This document shows, in pieces, positions 38,501 to 53,300 of a stretch of DNA of 64,000 nucleotides. A program made the translations under genes and the position numbers. Numbering within the stretch: position 1 is the stretch's first letter; each line of letters opens with the position of its first letter. The notes below the pieces were generated by a model. The model was not told the origin of the DNA. It worked only from the letters and a program-made list of their open reading frames with translations, and made no database searches. Origin of the DNA: Actinostola sp. cb2023 (Eukaryota > Cnidaria > Anthozoa > Actiniaria > Actinostolidae); NCBI GenBank assembly GCA_033675265.1, contig JAUJYZ010001079.1, forward strand, positions 124,001 to 188,000. The letters run 5' to 3'.

Positions 38501-41500
38501 CAGCGTCCTTAACTCCAACCAATCAGCGCTTGCCATAGACAATGACGAGAGCACGTGTTTATATGTGTCAGCGGTATGTATTGGGAAGGAGAATATCCTG
38601 GGTACTAGATTGTATTTTTGCTAGCTCCAGTTTTGTGCACAAGTATTTATTATATTTTACGCACAGCGTTAATAATTGGTAAGTCGACGTCTTTACCTCA
38701 AAATGATATTGACCTCCGGGCGAACAAGGCATAAATACAGTCAATCTCAATAACGTTGTCCAGCTAACATGAGATTAACACTACAATAAATGTCACGTAT
38801 CTCATTCTATATTCGTTTTGCACGCGTGGAATTTTAATTTCAAAAGCAAACATCACAGGCAGAGGTTACTTATGCTGATTTTTTTTATTGCGCAAAACGA
38901 ATATATGATGAGACACCTGACATTGATTGTAGTGTGAATCTCTTTTTAGCTGGACAACGTTAATGACATTGACGGTATATATATAAATATATATACACCT
39001 AATTTCAAAAACGTTTAAAAAAAAAAGACAAAAGAAACAGTTCAGCTTGAGTACACTTTTTTTTGTCTTTTAATGAAATCCTATTTGGCTTTTTTGATTA
39101 TTATTGGACAACGTTTTTGAAATTAGGTGTACATCATATGCACTCAATTGCAGAAACGTTGTAGTATACATTTATACAAATATACAAATATCTAAGGAGA
39201 TACAAAATATTAAACATGCTAAAAAAATACAACTGTTTAAGCACAAAATAGTTCTGAAAATCATTGTTTTGTCCTTTGCTGGATGCGATACTACTGATCT
39301 AAAATTGATGATTCTGATATATAAGCACTTTGTATCTCATTAGATATTTGTATAAATGTACCGGCTACAACCGGGCTTTCTGCAAACGAGTGTATCTGTT
39401 TTTGGAAACGTTGTCCCAGGGGCGGATCTGGAGATTTTAAAAGGGGGGTGCACTACTAAGGGCCCGTAAGGCCCATTCTTCTAGGGGTGCGTGGGGGCAT
39501 GCCCCCCATATAATTTTGAAATCTAGAAGCTCCAAAATGCAATTTCCATCCATTCTGGGCATCAAATGGTGGGGAGACTTGGGCGAATATGTATCGGGCC
39601 CAACTCAAAGGGGGGAGGGGGGGGCACCGGCCCCCATGCCCCCCCTGGATCCGCCCCTGTGTCCTATATGCTTATTATGACTAACTGTTTTATTTCCCCC
39701 CTCAGAATGACAACACTTTTTTAACTGCTACGATAGACAGTAGTGTCTTCATCCACAGCGTCTCCATGATCATCGACCGTAATTCCAGCTTCTCATCGAT
39801 CAGAGTCATTATCCACCCACTAGACAAACACCTTAACAACGTTGTGTGCACCCCTACTAGTGAGTTCGTAGCCAAGATAGGCATGACGTATGACTGCAGC
39901 CCTCCAACACGTGCTCGTCACGTGACAATCAATGCGACGAAGACAGCGACGAAGTTTGGCTTGTGCAACATTGATATCTTTGGGTCTGGTGAGTGACAAT
40001 CGAATAAGAACACGATATTTATATATATGTACGCTTTTAATAATAATATACAGTCATTTGCAAAAATTCTGGCCGCCAGGATATATCAATATATAATCAA
40101 TATATCGGGTGCATTATGGGTAATTAATTAATACTATTTTGAATTTCCTAACTTATTAAATGAAGCAAAACTAACAAACAACAGTAAGACTAAAATAAAT
40201 ATTATACTAAATATTTCTACCAACTTTGCTGGCGTTAACCCGCTTTAAGGGGAATTTTCGATTATTGAATTACCCATAATGCACCCGATATATTGATATA
40301 CTGATACTTCGTAGCGGCCAGAATTTTTGCAATTGACTGTAATTGATTTATCCACAGTAGGTCTTTCAGGATTACAATTAGTAAATAAAACCCTTCTGGC
40401 GATCGACTGGTATATCGGCTGATAATGCCGAGAAGCGAAGCCGTTCGAGGGCAACTGTGACCATTTCTTCCATCCGTCCAGTGAAATTGTACCACGTGAC
40501 CCGTTTTGACCAATGGGCGCGCGCGAAAATTTATCGATGGGTTATAATAATAAATACGTTGCGCTGATAAACTATAAGTTTTGCTCACACATCTTGCCAA
40601 ACCAAAGAGTGCTGACTGAACTACAGGCTTACCAAGCTCGAGGGGTTCCTGTGGTGAGTTCTGATCACTAAATCATGTGTTTTTTAAAAGGTGTTTTAAG
40701 CGAGTTATTCGGGATTTCCTGCCGGTGGGTTTCACGTCCATCGTGTAGGTAAATTTACACAAGTAATAAAACCCACCTGAAAACGGTAAATTCACATGGT
40801 TTAGAGAAAATAATTCACCACAGGAACCCCAAGCAACCAACACAGGAACCCCACTTCGTGCTAGGTACAGCTTGGTAAGACAGTGACTACTGAACTTTGA
40901 AACTGTGTTCCATTCATTTCTTTATTAAAAGGGAATATCGAACAATTTCGTGGAGTCTTGCAAAAGGAGTGGAGAAACGGCGTTATTTACAGAAAGTATG
41001 GAGCACTTTTAAGACTAAATCCTTACTTTGACGCTAAAGCAAATCAGGTGTTCACTACCAAGGAATTTAAAATAGACTCAAAGCAAAGTAAAAGTTACGG
41101 AGAAGGGTTGCGGATATCTGCATTTTTTTCGGTAAGAATATGCAATAAATGAGGCACATACAACAAAGCAAACAACTAATAAACATACAACCATCGACGC
41201 CTGTGTACACCTATGTACTGTACAATCATAGCAAACAACTAATAAAACATACAACCATCGACGCCTGTGTACACCTATGTACTGTACAATCATAGCAAAC
41301 AACTAATAAAACAGACAACCATCGACGCCTGTGTACACCTATGTACTGTACAATCATAGCAAACAACTAATCGAACAGACAACCATCGACGCCTGTGTAC
41401 ACCTATGTACTTTACAATCATAGCAAACAACTAATCGAACAGACAACCATCGACGCCTGTGTACACCTATGTACTGTACAATCATAGCAAACAACTAATA

Positions 41501-44500
41501 AAACAGACAACCATCGACGCCTGTGTACACCTATGTACTGTACAATCATAGCAAACAACTAATCGAACAGACAACCATCGACGCCTATGTACACCTATGT
41601 ACTTTACAATCATAGCAAACAACTAATCGAACAGACAACCATCGACGCCTGTGTACACCTATGTACTGTACAATCATAGCAAACAACTAATCGAACAGAC
41701 AACCATCGACGCCTATGTACACCTATGTACTTTACAATCATAGCAAACAACTAATCGAACAGACAACCATCGACGCCTGTGTACACCTATGTACTGTACA
41801 ATCATAGCAAACAACTAATCGAACAGACAACCATCGACGCCTATGTACACCTATGTACTGTACAATCATAGCAAACAACTAATAAAACAGACAACCATCG
41901 ACGCCTATGTACACCTATGTACTTTACAATCATAGCAAACAACTAATAAACAGACAACCATCGACGCCTATGTACACCTATGTACTTTACAATCATAGCA
42001 AACAACTAAATAAACAGACAACCATCGACGCCTATGTACACCTATGTACTTTACAATCATAGCAAACAACTAATAAACATACAACCATCGACGCCTGTGT
42101 ACACCTATGTACTTTACAATCATAGCAAACAACTAATAAAACAGACAACCATCGACGCCTATGTACACCTATGTACAATCATAGCAAACAATCATAGCAG
42201 ACAAACAACTGTACAATAATAATACAGACAACCATCGACGCCTATGTACACCTATGTACTGTACAATCATAGCAAACAACTAATCGAACAGACAACCATC
42301 GACGCCTGTGTACACCTATGTACTTTACAATCATAGCAAACAACTAATAAAACAGACAACCATCGACGCCTGTGTACACCTATGTACTTTACAATCATAG
42401 CAAACAACTAATAAAACAGACAACCATCGACGCCTATGTACACCTATGTACTTTACAATCATAGCAAACAACTAATAAAACAGACAACCATCGACGCCTA
42501 TGTACACCTATGTACTTTACAATCATAGCAAACAACTAATAAAACAGACAACCATCGACGCCTGTGTACACCTATGTACTTTACAATCATAGCAAACAAC
42601 TAATAAAACAGACAACCATCGACGCCTATGTACACCTATGTACTTTACAATCATAGCAAACAACTAATAAAACAGACAACCATCGACGCCTATGTACACC
42701 TATGTACTTTACAATCATAGCAAACAACTAATAAAACAGACAACCATCGACGCCTGTGTACACCTATGTACTGTACAATCATAGCAAACAACTAATCGAA
42801 CAGACAACCATCGACGCCTGTGTACACCTATGTACTGTACAATCATAGCAAACAACCTAATCGAACAGACAACCATCGACGCCTATGTACACCTATGTAC
42901 TTTACAATCATAGCAAACAACTAATCGAACAGACAACCATCGACGCCTGTGTACACCTATGTACTGCACAATCATAGCAAACAACTAATCGAACAGACAA
43001 CCATCGACGCCTGTGTACACCTATGTACTGTACAATCATAGCAAACAACTAATCAAACAGACAACCATCGACGCCTGTGTACACCTATGTACTTTACAAT
43101 CATAGCAAACAACTAATCAAACAGACAACCATCGACGCCTGTGTACACCTATGTACTTTACAATCATAGCAAACAACTAATAAAACAGACAACCATCGAC
43201 GCCTATGTACACCTATGTACTTTACAATCATAGCAAACAACTAATCAAACAGACAACCATCGACGCCTGTGTACACCTATGTACTTTACAATCATAGCAA
43301 ACAACTAATAAAACAGACAACCATCGACGCCTGTGTACACCTATGTACTTTACAATCATAGCAAACAACTAATAAAACAGACAACCATCGACGCCTATGT
43401 ACACCTATGTACTTTACAATCATAGCAAACAACTAATAAAACAGACAACCATCGACGCCTGTGTACACCTATGTACTTTACAATCATAGCAAACAACTAA
43501 TCGAACAGACAACCATCGACGCCTGTGTACACCTATGTACTTTACAATCATAGCAAACAACTAATAAAACAGACAACCATCGACGCCTGTGTACACCTAT
43601 GTACTGTACAATCATAGCAAACAACTAATCGAACAGACAACCATCGACGCCTATGTACACCTATGTACTGTACAATCATAGCAAACAACTAATCGAACAG
43701 ACAACCATCGACGCCTATGTACACCTATGTACTGTACAATCATAGCAAACAACTAATCAAACAGACAACCATCGACGCCTATGTACACCTATGTACTTTA
43801 CAATCATAGCAAACAACTAATAAAACAGACAACCATCGACGCCTATGTACACCTATGTACTGTACAATCATAGCAAACAACTAATAAAACAGACAACCAT
43901 CGACGCCTATGTACACCTATGTACTGTACAATCATAGCAAACAACTAATAAAACAGACAACCATCGACGCCTGTGTACACCTATGTACTTTACAATCATA
44001 GCAAACAACTAATAAAACAGACAACCATCGACGCCTGTGTACACCTATGTACTTTACAATCATAGCAAACAACTAATAAAACAGACAACCATCGACGCCT
44101 ATGTACACCTATGTACTGTACAATCATAGCAAACAACTAATAAAACAGACAACCATCGACGCCTATGTACACCTATGTACTGTACAATCATAGCAAACAA
44201 CTAATAAAACAGACAACCATCGACGCCTGTGTACACCTATGTACTTTACAATCATAGCAAACAACTAATAAAACAGACAACCATCGACGCCTGTGTACAC
44301 CTATGTACTTTACAATCATAGCAAACAACTAATAAAACAGACAACCATCGACGCCTATGTACACCTATGTACTGTACAATCATAGCAAACAACTAATCGA
44401 ACAGACAACCATCGACGCCTGTGTACACCTATGTACTTTACAATCATAGCAAACAACTAATAAAACAGACAACCATCGACGCCTATGTACACCTATGTAC

Positions 44501-47500
44501 TTTACAATCATAGCAAACAACTAATAAAACAGACAACCATCGACGCCTATGTACACCTATGTACTGTACAATCATAGCAAACAACTAATAAAACAGACAA
44601 CCATCGACGCCTATGTACACCTATGTACTGTACAATCATAGCAAACAACTAATAAAACAGACAACCATCGACGCCTGTGTACACCTATGTACTTTACAAT
44701 CATAGCAAACAACTAATAAAACAGACAACCATCGACGCCTGTGTACACCTATGTACTTTACAATCATAGCAAACAACTAATAAAACAGACAACCATCGAC
44801 GCCTATGTACACCTATGTACTGTACAATCATAGCAAACAACTAATAAAACAGACAACCATCGACGCCTATGTACACCTATGTACTGTACAATCATAGCAA
44901 ACAACTAATAAAACAGACAACCATCGACGCCTGTGTACACCTATGTACTTTACAATCATAGCAAACAACTAATAAAACAGACAACCATCGACGCCTGTGT
45001 ACACCTATGTACTTTACAATCATAGCAAACAACTAATAAAACAGACAACCATCGACGCCTGTGTACACCTATGTACTTTACAATCATAGCAAACAACTAA
45101 TAAAACAGACAACCATCGACGCCTGTGTACACCTATGTACTTTACAATCATAGCAAACAACTAAAAACAGACAACCATCGACGCCTGTGTACACCTATGT
45201 ACTTTACAATCATAGCAAACAACTAATAAAACAGACAACCATCGACGCCTGTGTACACCTATGTACTTTACAATCATAGCAAACAACTAATAAAACAGAC
45301 AACCATCGACGCCTATATACACCTATGTACTTTACAATCATAGCAAACAACTAATAAAACAGACAACCATCGACGCCTGTGTACACCTATGTACTTTACA
45401 ATCATAGCAAACAACTAATAAAACAGACAACCATCGACGCCTGTGTACACCTATGTACTTTACAATCATAGCAAACAACTAATAAAACAGACAACCATCG
45501 ACGCCTATATACACCTATGTACTTTACAATCATAGCAAACAACTAATAAAACAGACAACCATCGACGCCTGTGTACACCTATGTACTTTACAATCATAGC
45601 AAACAACTAATAAAACAGACAACCATCGACGCCTGTGTACACCTATGTACTTTACAATCATAGCAAACAACTAATAAAACAGACAACCATCGACGCCTAT
45701 ATACACCTATGTACTTTACAATCATAGCAAACAACTAAATAAAACAGACAACCATCGACGCCTGTGTACACCTATGTACTTTACAATCATAGCAAACAAC
45801 TAATAAAACAGACAACCATCGACGCCTATATACACCTATGTACTTTACAATCATAGCAAACAACTAATCAAAAACAGACAACCATCGACGCCTGTGTACA
45901 CCTATGTACTTTACAATCATAGCAAACACCAATCTACGCAGGCTACCAACCAACTAACAAATAATCTACCAATAAACCACCCATCGACCAACCCACCAAC
46001 CACCCCACCATCCCACCCCCCACCCCCAACCCACCAACCCACAACCCACCACCCACCACACAACACACCAACACACCAACAACCACCAACCCACCAACCC
46101 ACCAACCACCACCACACAACCCACCAACACACCAACACACCAACACACCAACACACACAACACACCAACACACCAACACACCAACACACAAACACACCAA
46201 CACACCACACACCACCACACACCACCCACCAACCCACCAACCCACCAACACACAACACACCAACACACCAACCCACCAACCCATCAACCCACCACCCCAC
46301 ACCAACACACCAACACACCAACACACCACAACCCACCTACCCACCAACAACCCATCAACCCACCAACACACCAACCCACCAACACACCAACCCACCAACC
46401 CATCATACACCCACCAACACACCAACACACCAACCACCAACCCACCAACCCACCAACACACCAACACACCAACACACCAACACACCAACACACCAACACA
46501 CCAACCAACCAATCAACATACCTGTAATGATACAAATGTAATGATACAACCCACCAACCAACAAACCAACCAACCAACCCACCACCAACCAACCAACCAA
46601 CCAACCAACCAACCAACCAACCAACCAACCAACCAACCAACCAACCAACAACAACCAACCAACCCACCAACAACCAACCAACCAACCAACCCACCAACCA
46701 ACAATCCAACCCACCAACCAACCAACCAACCAACCAACCAACCAACCAACCAACCAACCAACCCACCCACCAACGAACCAACCCACCAACCAACAATCCA
46801 ACCCTCCAACCAACCCACCAACCAACCAACCTACCAAAATAACCTGCAATGATACAAATGGTCTAGCAATATGTACCTTTTACTCTGTTGCTAGTTGCCA
46901 ACAAGTCTGGGAAACAAACGTTATTACAGATTTCTTGTCAGCTGTGACTACGAGTGCGAACTATGGGGAAAGCTCGTGGCCGAGGTGGGCCTGGAAACTG
47001 AAGTTCAATCTTTAAACTACTTAGTTAAATCGTGGTTCAAAACTGACAAGAATGTCTTTGACAAGTAAGTCGAAATGCACCACTTTAGGAAATGCTGAAG
47101 AAATCGTGTTCACTGCTTCAATAAGTAGCAGGCTCCAGCCAGAAACTAGACAGCTCAATGTACAATGTATTTATAGCGGAAGAGCCCTGATATGGAGCTG
47201 TAATAAAGTATGTATGTATGTAGATCCTAGAAATTGATAAACAGGCCACGAACCACATCCGCTTCGTCACCAGTAACACTTCCATTATCATTACCATCAT
47301 TGTGATCATCTTCTACCACCATCATCATTGTTATTATTCTGATCATTTTACTTCATCTAGTTAATTGTGCAATTCTCTCAGATATCCAGAACAAAAGTCA
47401 GCGGTAATTTCCTTGAGCCACTGTCACTTGTACTACATTGAAGGATATCTCAAAACACCTGATCATCTAGGCATGCACATGTTGGTGAAGTTGAAGTCAG

Positions 47501-48950
47501 AATGGAACAACAGCCTGATCGATTTACCAGTTGATCGAATGTTCTGGAATTTACCAGGTAAATACTAAAATACTGGAATGACAAAACCAAAGCACTGCCA
47601 CCTCGCGATCAACGTAGTCTTGTAGGAAACCAAGATCGAGGGGAGGTACTCCAAATAATGACGTAATATCGGTTTGATATTCAATGACGTCATCTCCGCT
47701 CACGTGTTGAATTTTCATCAGCTGAATTGCAACTTTTTTCAATAGCAATCAAAGGAATAAGCATTCTCTCTCGTATTTGATGATACTTTGTTTGTTTTCC
47801 AAAATAGGAAAGAGAACTTTCAAGTTTGCTTTGACCAACACAAAAAATGGCGTTCTGAACGTTCCCTTTGGTTCAGGTATCAACATATCAGGTAAATAAT
47901 ATACTTATATTTTTACTACATTGTATTGATTGAGTGATTGGTTGATTGATTGATTGGTTGGTTGGTTGGCCATGGTTGATTGATTGATTGGTTGATTGAT
48001 TGATTGGTTGGTTGGCCATGGTTGATTGATTGATTGGTTGATTGATTGATTGGTTGATTGATTGATTGGTTGATTGGTTGATTGATTGATTGATTGGTTG
48101 ATTGGTTGAATGACTGCTTGGTTGATTGATTGATTGGTTGATTGGTTGATTTGGTTGGTGGTCGCTTACGAGAGGTTCGACTGTATCCAATTCCAACACT
48201 GTAATAATTCCCTCTTGTAAGCGACCACCTTCCTAAAGCGGCCACTTTTGGTTTATGGTCGCTTACGAGAGGTTCGACTGTTTTTCTTAGGCACTTACAG
48301 TTTCTGCTGTCATGGTATGTTCTGTCCTGATTGCCCTATCCGCGCTGCTTTGGTCATATTTGGTAAACGATTTCCTATTGGTCTGATTACAATGGACTGT
48401 GTGACACACAATTTCACGAAAAACATAGTTTGGGCATTGCAACCTGGCAAGTATGGCATCAAGGTAAAAATATCATATCTCGTTTACAAACTCGTGGCCT
48501 GGATTATTAATCCGCGAGTTACAATACAATACATACAGCTTCAGTTAGATGTTTTCTCGGGTATTACGGGCTGATATTTTACGAGTTGCGAATGTATTTT
48601 TCCGAGCCCGCAGGGCAAGGAAAAATACGAGCAACGAATAAAATGTCAGCCTGTAATACCCGAGAAAACATCTAATGAGGGATTTATTATATAAATGTGA
48701 CGTAATTTTATCAGGATATTGATTTTTTGAGTTAAGTTGCGAATAGGGCATTACGGATTTCTACAGGGCATTAACGCCTCATACCGGCCCTAAAAAATGA
48801 CCAAATTTGGTCAAATTACGTCACAGATATATAATAAAATACAATAACTTTGATTTAAACACGATATTATTTAAAGTTATTGGTGTCAGAGGCTACTAGC
48901 CACTGACTGGACTACCCTGCTGTTTTATTTGTGTTTAAATAAAAAATGTA

Positions 48951-48989
<39 letters not shown>

Positions 48990-50345
48990 TGGGATGGGAC
49001 TGTAAACTTCGAGCTGCATCATTGACTCGTGGAAGAGACATACAGTCATTCTCATAAAGGTTGAAAAGACTACAATACTACAATAAAGTCACGTGATTCA
49101 TTATGTTTTCAATTTTCTCGCGTGGAATGTCAATTTGAGATGCAAAAGTACACGGCATTGAATTGTGAGAACTGAATGTAATGGCGCTGGTATCAACTCG
49201 CAGTTCCGCGCGCAGAAATTGAAAACATAATGAATCACGTGACTTTATTCGGTAGTATTGTAGTCTTTTCATCTGGACAACCGGCTTTTTGAGAATGTAT
49301 AACTGTTAGCTAGTGTATATTTAGCGAACAAAAAAAAAGACATCCGTCGGTGGGTTATACCATATCATGCAAAATGGTGAAAAATCGTCCAAAACGGCCA
49401 TTTTTGGTGGGTTATAGCCCATGCAAAATGGTTAAAATTCGTTCTAAAAAATGGTCACAAATCGTCGTAAATGGCCATTTTTGGTGGGTTATTATATGAT
49501 CCTGTTTACAGAGTACCAGTACCCTATAGAGTGCAAATACTATGGTTATAACCCCTCTTTATCCATTATGTCATGACATGGTACTTGTACCCTAGAGTGC
49601 AAACTGTGGTTGTTTTACGAACTTTCATTCTTTGAAGATTGCGCACTATTTCGATGGACAAGGAGACGGTGGAACAATAAAGCGAGATGTGGGAAGCCTA
49701 CAAGTATTAGGTATTTTACAATTCGGGTTCACACATTTATTATATTTTTTTGTCGAAGAACGAAATATAGGACCGTATTTTGGATGTTTTATTTTTTATT
49801 TTTTATATATATATTTTGGATATATTTTGGATAGTTACTTCAAACTGGCTTTTCAATCAATCATGCAGAATCGTGTGATGAAAATTAACCAATCAGAGTG
49901 CGAGAAATTCTACATTTTTGGCTAGCGCGCGCTCGTACAGAGATTTCCAAGTTTTTACTGAGTGTAATTTGTGGTTTTTCTAACCTCTATATACACCTAT
50001 TCCAAAAATCGTTGTCCGGGCCGAAAGCAACAATCAAGAAGCCGAAGACCGCAAAGGGCATTGGGACTTTCTCCTTATTCATTTATTCATCCGTAGACAT
50101 TTTGACAACATGCATTTTCAAATGGCCGAATAGTTCCAAATGATTGCTACTGCAACGTCCGTAGGGATAACTTCTCAAGTACCACGGATAAATTAATACA
50201 TTATTTTTCTTTCAGTAACCACTGTGCTGCTGTGTCCATTTAATATTAGTGTATGTTCTGGATGGATTATAGAAAGTCAACCTAAAACAAGTGCATGGAC
50301 AATGCAAGGTTAGAACCGATCATAGATATGTTAATAATGTGAACT

Positions 50346-50386
<41 letters not shown>

Positions 50387-53300
50387 CTAGGAGCATTGAG
50401 TATTGATGACGACGTTGATGATGATAGATTATGATGATTACCTATTTGGTTTGGTCTTATATCATAGATCAGTGTGTTGGAACTTTTTTCCAGATAATTC
50501 AGTAGTTGCTCTGCGCGCATGCTAAATAGAAATATATATTCATCCTCCCTTCCATCCATCCATCTTCATCCCATGCGTGCATCCATACATACATCCTCCC
50601 ATCCATCCATCCATCCATCCATCCATCCATCCATCCATCCATCCATCCATCCATCCATCCATCCATCCATCCATCCATCCAACCATCCATCCATCCATCC
50701 TCCCATCCATACTCCCATCCATCCTCCCATCCATCCTCCCATCCATCCTCCCATCCATCCTCCCATCCATCCTCCCATCCATCCTCCCATCCATCCTCCC
50801 ATCATCACATGCATGCATCCATACATCCATCCTCCCATCCATCTGTCCATCCTCCCATCCATCCATTCATCCATCATCCCATCCTCCCATCCATTCATCC
50901 ATTCATCCATTCATCCATCCTCCCATCCTCCCATCCATTCATCCATCCATCCTCCCATCCATCCTCCCATCCATCCTCCCATCATCCCATGCATGCATCC
51001 ATGCATGCATCCATACATCCATCCTCTCATCCATCCATCCATCCTCACATCCTCACATCCATCCGTCCATCCTCCCATCCATCCATTCATCCCATCCTCC
51101 CATCCATTCATCCATCCTCCCATCCATTCATCCATTCATCCATCCTCCCATCCTCCCATCCATTCATCCATTCATCCATCCGTCCTCCCATGCATACATC
51201 CGATTCTCATCCATCCATCCACTCATTCACTCACACGTGCACATTTATTAGTCCATTGAATCATCAGTTCAACCACCATTCATTCTGGATATCTTTGTTT
51301 CTTCAGAGGAAGGCTCGGTGCATTTCAACTCATCAGGAACATCCACGCTGACGTCACCTAAGTTGCCATGGAGATCAAGTTACACGGACATAAAGTTTTG
51401 CTTAGATTTTCAATACAAGATGCCAAGTAACACGACTAGTTCACTTAAAGTTCATATCCTACTCCCTGGACATAATGCGAGCTTAGGGTGGTCACTAAGT
51501 GGTTACCATGGCAACACCTGGAATCAAGCTAGCGTCCATTTTGATGGACATAAAACATCTCTGGTAAAGTCAATCAATATGTCCAGTGGTTGCTCAAATA
51601 AAAATAGACCAAGATTCTCCTGTTTTTCTTGTCGACGACTTCCTTGGTTTCCATGGAAACAGTAATTCAGCAAGTTTTGCCACAGGAAGCCCAGCCATAG
51701 AAATAAGTCAAAATACTATAATTATTTGTATGCGCGCGTAATTTCTTGAACGTAAACGCGCGCGTTTCCGTGCGTAAGAACAGAGGTAGCCCGCTCAATA
51801 TAGTAACCACGCCTCTGCCACAGGAAGCTCGCCATAAAGGAGCGCGCATGCAAATACAGTCGAACCTCCTGTAAGCGACCACCCAAAATATGAAACGTTG
51901 TGGTCGCTTAAGAGAGGTGTTCGCTTACGAGAGGTTCCAACTATAGTGATTTGACTTGGAACTGAGCTTTTGGTATTTTGAAGAACTGGTCGCTTAGGAG
52001 AGGTGGTCGCAACGGGAAGTTCAAGTGTATAACAATTATTGGTATGCGCGCGTAATTTCTTGAACGTAAACGCGCGCGTTTCCGTGCGTAACTGTACAGG
52101 GAGCCCGCCCAATATAGTAACCGCGCCTCTACCACAGGAAGCCCGTCATAAAAGAGCGCGCATACAATTACATTACATGTAGCGTCACTGAACTGACTGT
52201 GTCGTTACGTGCTGATATTCTTCCTCGTGTGGTCGTTTCTAGGTTAGATTTACTGGTAATTCTACACTCAACAACCCTGACGTGTATCTACGATATGCCA
52301 GAATAACCACGGAAAACTGTGCTTTAAAACCACTCTTTGCTCAACCTGGTACGTATGACATGGAACTGCTAGATTGGTTAATATTTTTGCCCTTTAATTG
52401 AGAGTGCGAAGTGGAGGATACCGCTTAACTTAGTGCGGGCTCATTGTTAAATAAAGTATTTGCTCAACGTTAACCTGGTACTTATAGATATCCATCATAG
52501 TTTTGTAAATTCATCCATTCATTCATTCGTTGATTCGTGCGTTCAATCATTCGCTCATTCATTCATTTGTTCATTTATTTATTCATCCATCCATCCATCC
52601 ATTCATTGGTTCATTCATTCATTCATTCGTTCAATCATCCATCCATCCATCCACAAATTCATCCATTAATTTATCCATTCATTCATTCATCCATTCATTT
52701 GTTCATTCATTCATCCATTCATCCATTCATCCATTCATCCATTCATCCATTTATCCATTCGTTTATTCATGCGTTCATTCATTCATTCATTCGTTCGATC
52801 TTTAATTCCTTTCTACCCTTTCCTTCTTTCATTAATCCGTCCACTCATTATTATTTACAATAACGACTTTCACAAATAGATTACAAGTGCAGCCAAGGCC
52901 ATCTAAAGTGCTCAAACGGCGAATGTTATTCCTACTTACTTCGCTGTAACGGCAAAACCGATGGCTGTCTTGATGGATCTGACGAAAAGGGATGCGTATG
53001 TCAGACAAACGAGTTCCAATGTTCTGATGGCAAATGCCTTCCAACACTGAAGCTCTGTAATGGAGAAAAGGACTGTGGTGACGGATTGGATGAAAGGAAT
53101 TGCGGTAAGAAGTGTTTACCGTAAAAACCACGTATAAGCCGCACCCACATATGAGCCGCACCCTCGTATAAGCCGCACCCACGTATAGCCGCACCCACAT
53201 ATAAACCGCACCCACGTATAAGCCGCTACCCACATATAAACCGCACCCACGTATTAGCCGCACCCACGTATAAGCCGCACACACGTATAAGCCGCACCCA

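Noticed and set aside
41160..45930. Regular 64-bp array as a CRISPR-like locus
   Set aside because: Whole unit repeats with no unique spacers, in a eukaryotic intron; it is a satellite.
45894..46852. Long Thr/Pro/His/Asn ORFs (plus) and Val/Gly/Trp ORFs (minus)
   Set aside because: ACCAACAC and CCAA low-complexity DNA is open in many frames; no codon-use or domain evidence.
46906..47034. Alternative exon 11 frame starting after CCAACAAG
   Set aside because: It keeps phase 1 from exon 9 but gives a stop and no domain; the exon 10 solution restores phases and a PA14-like motif.
50519..51259. ORFs of 180-246 codons on the plus strand
   Set aside because: Translations of CATC repeats in several frames at once; only Ser, Ile, His and Pro.
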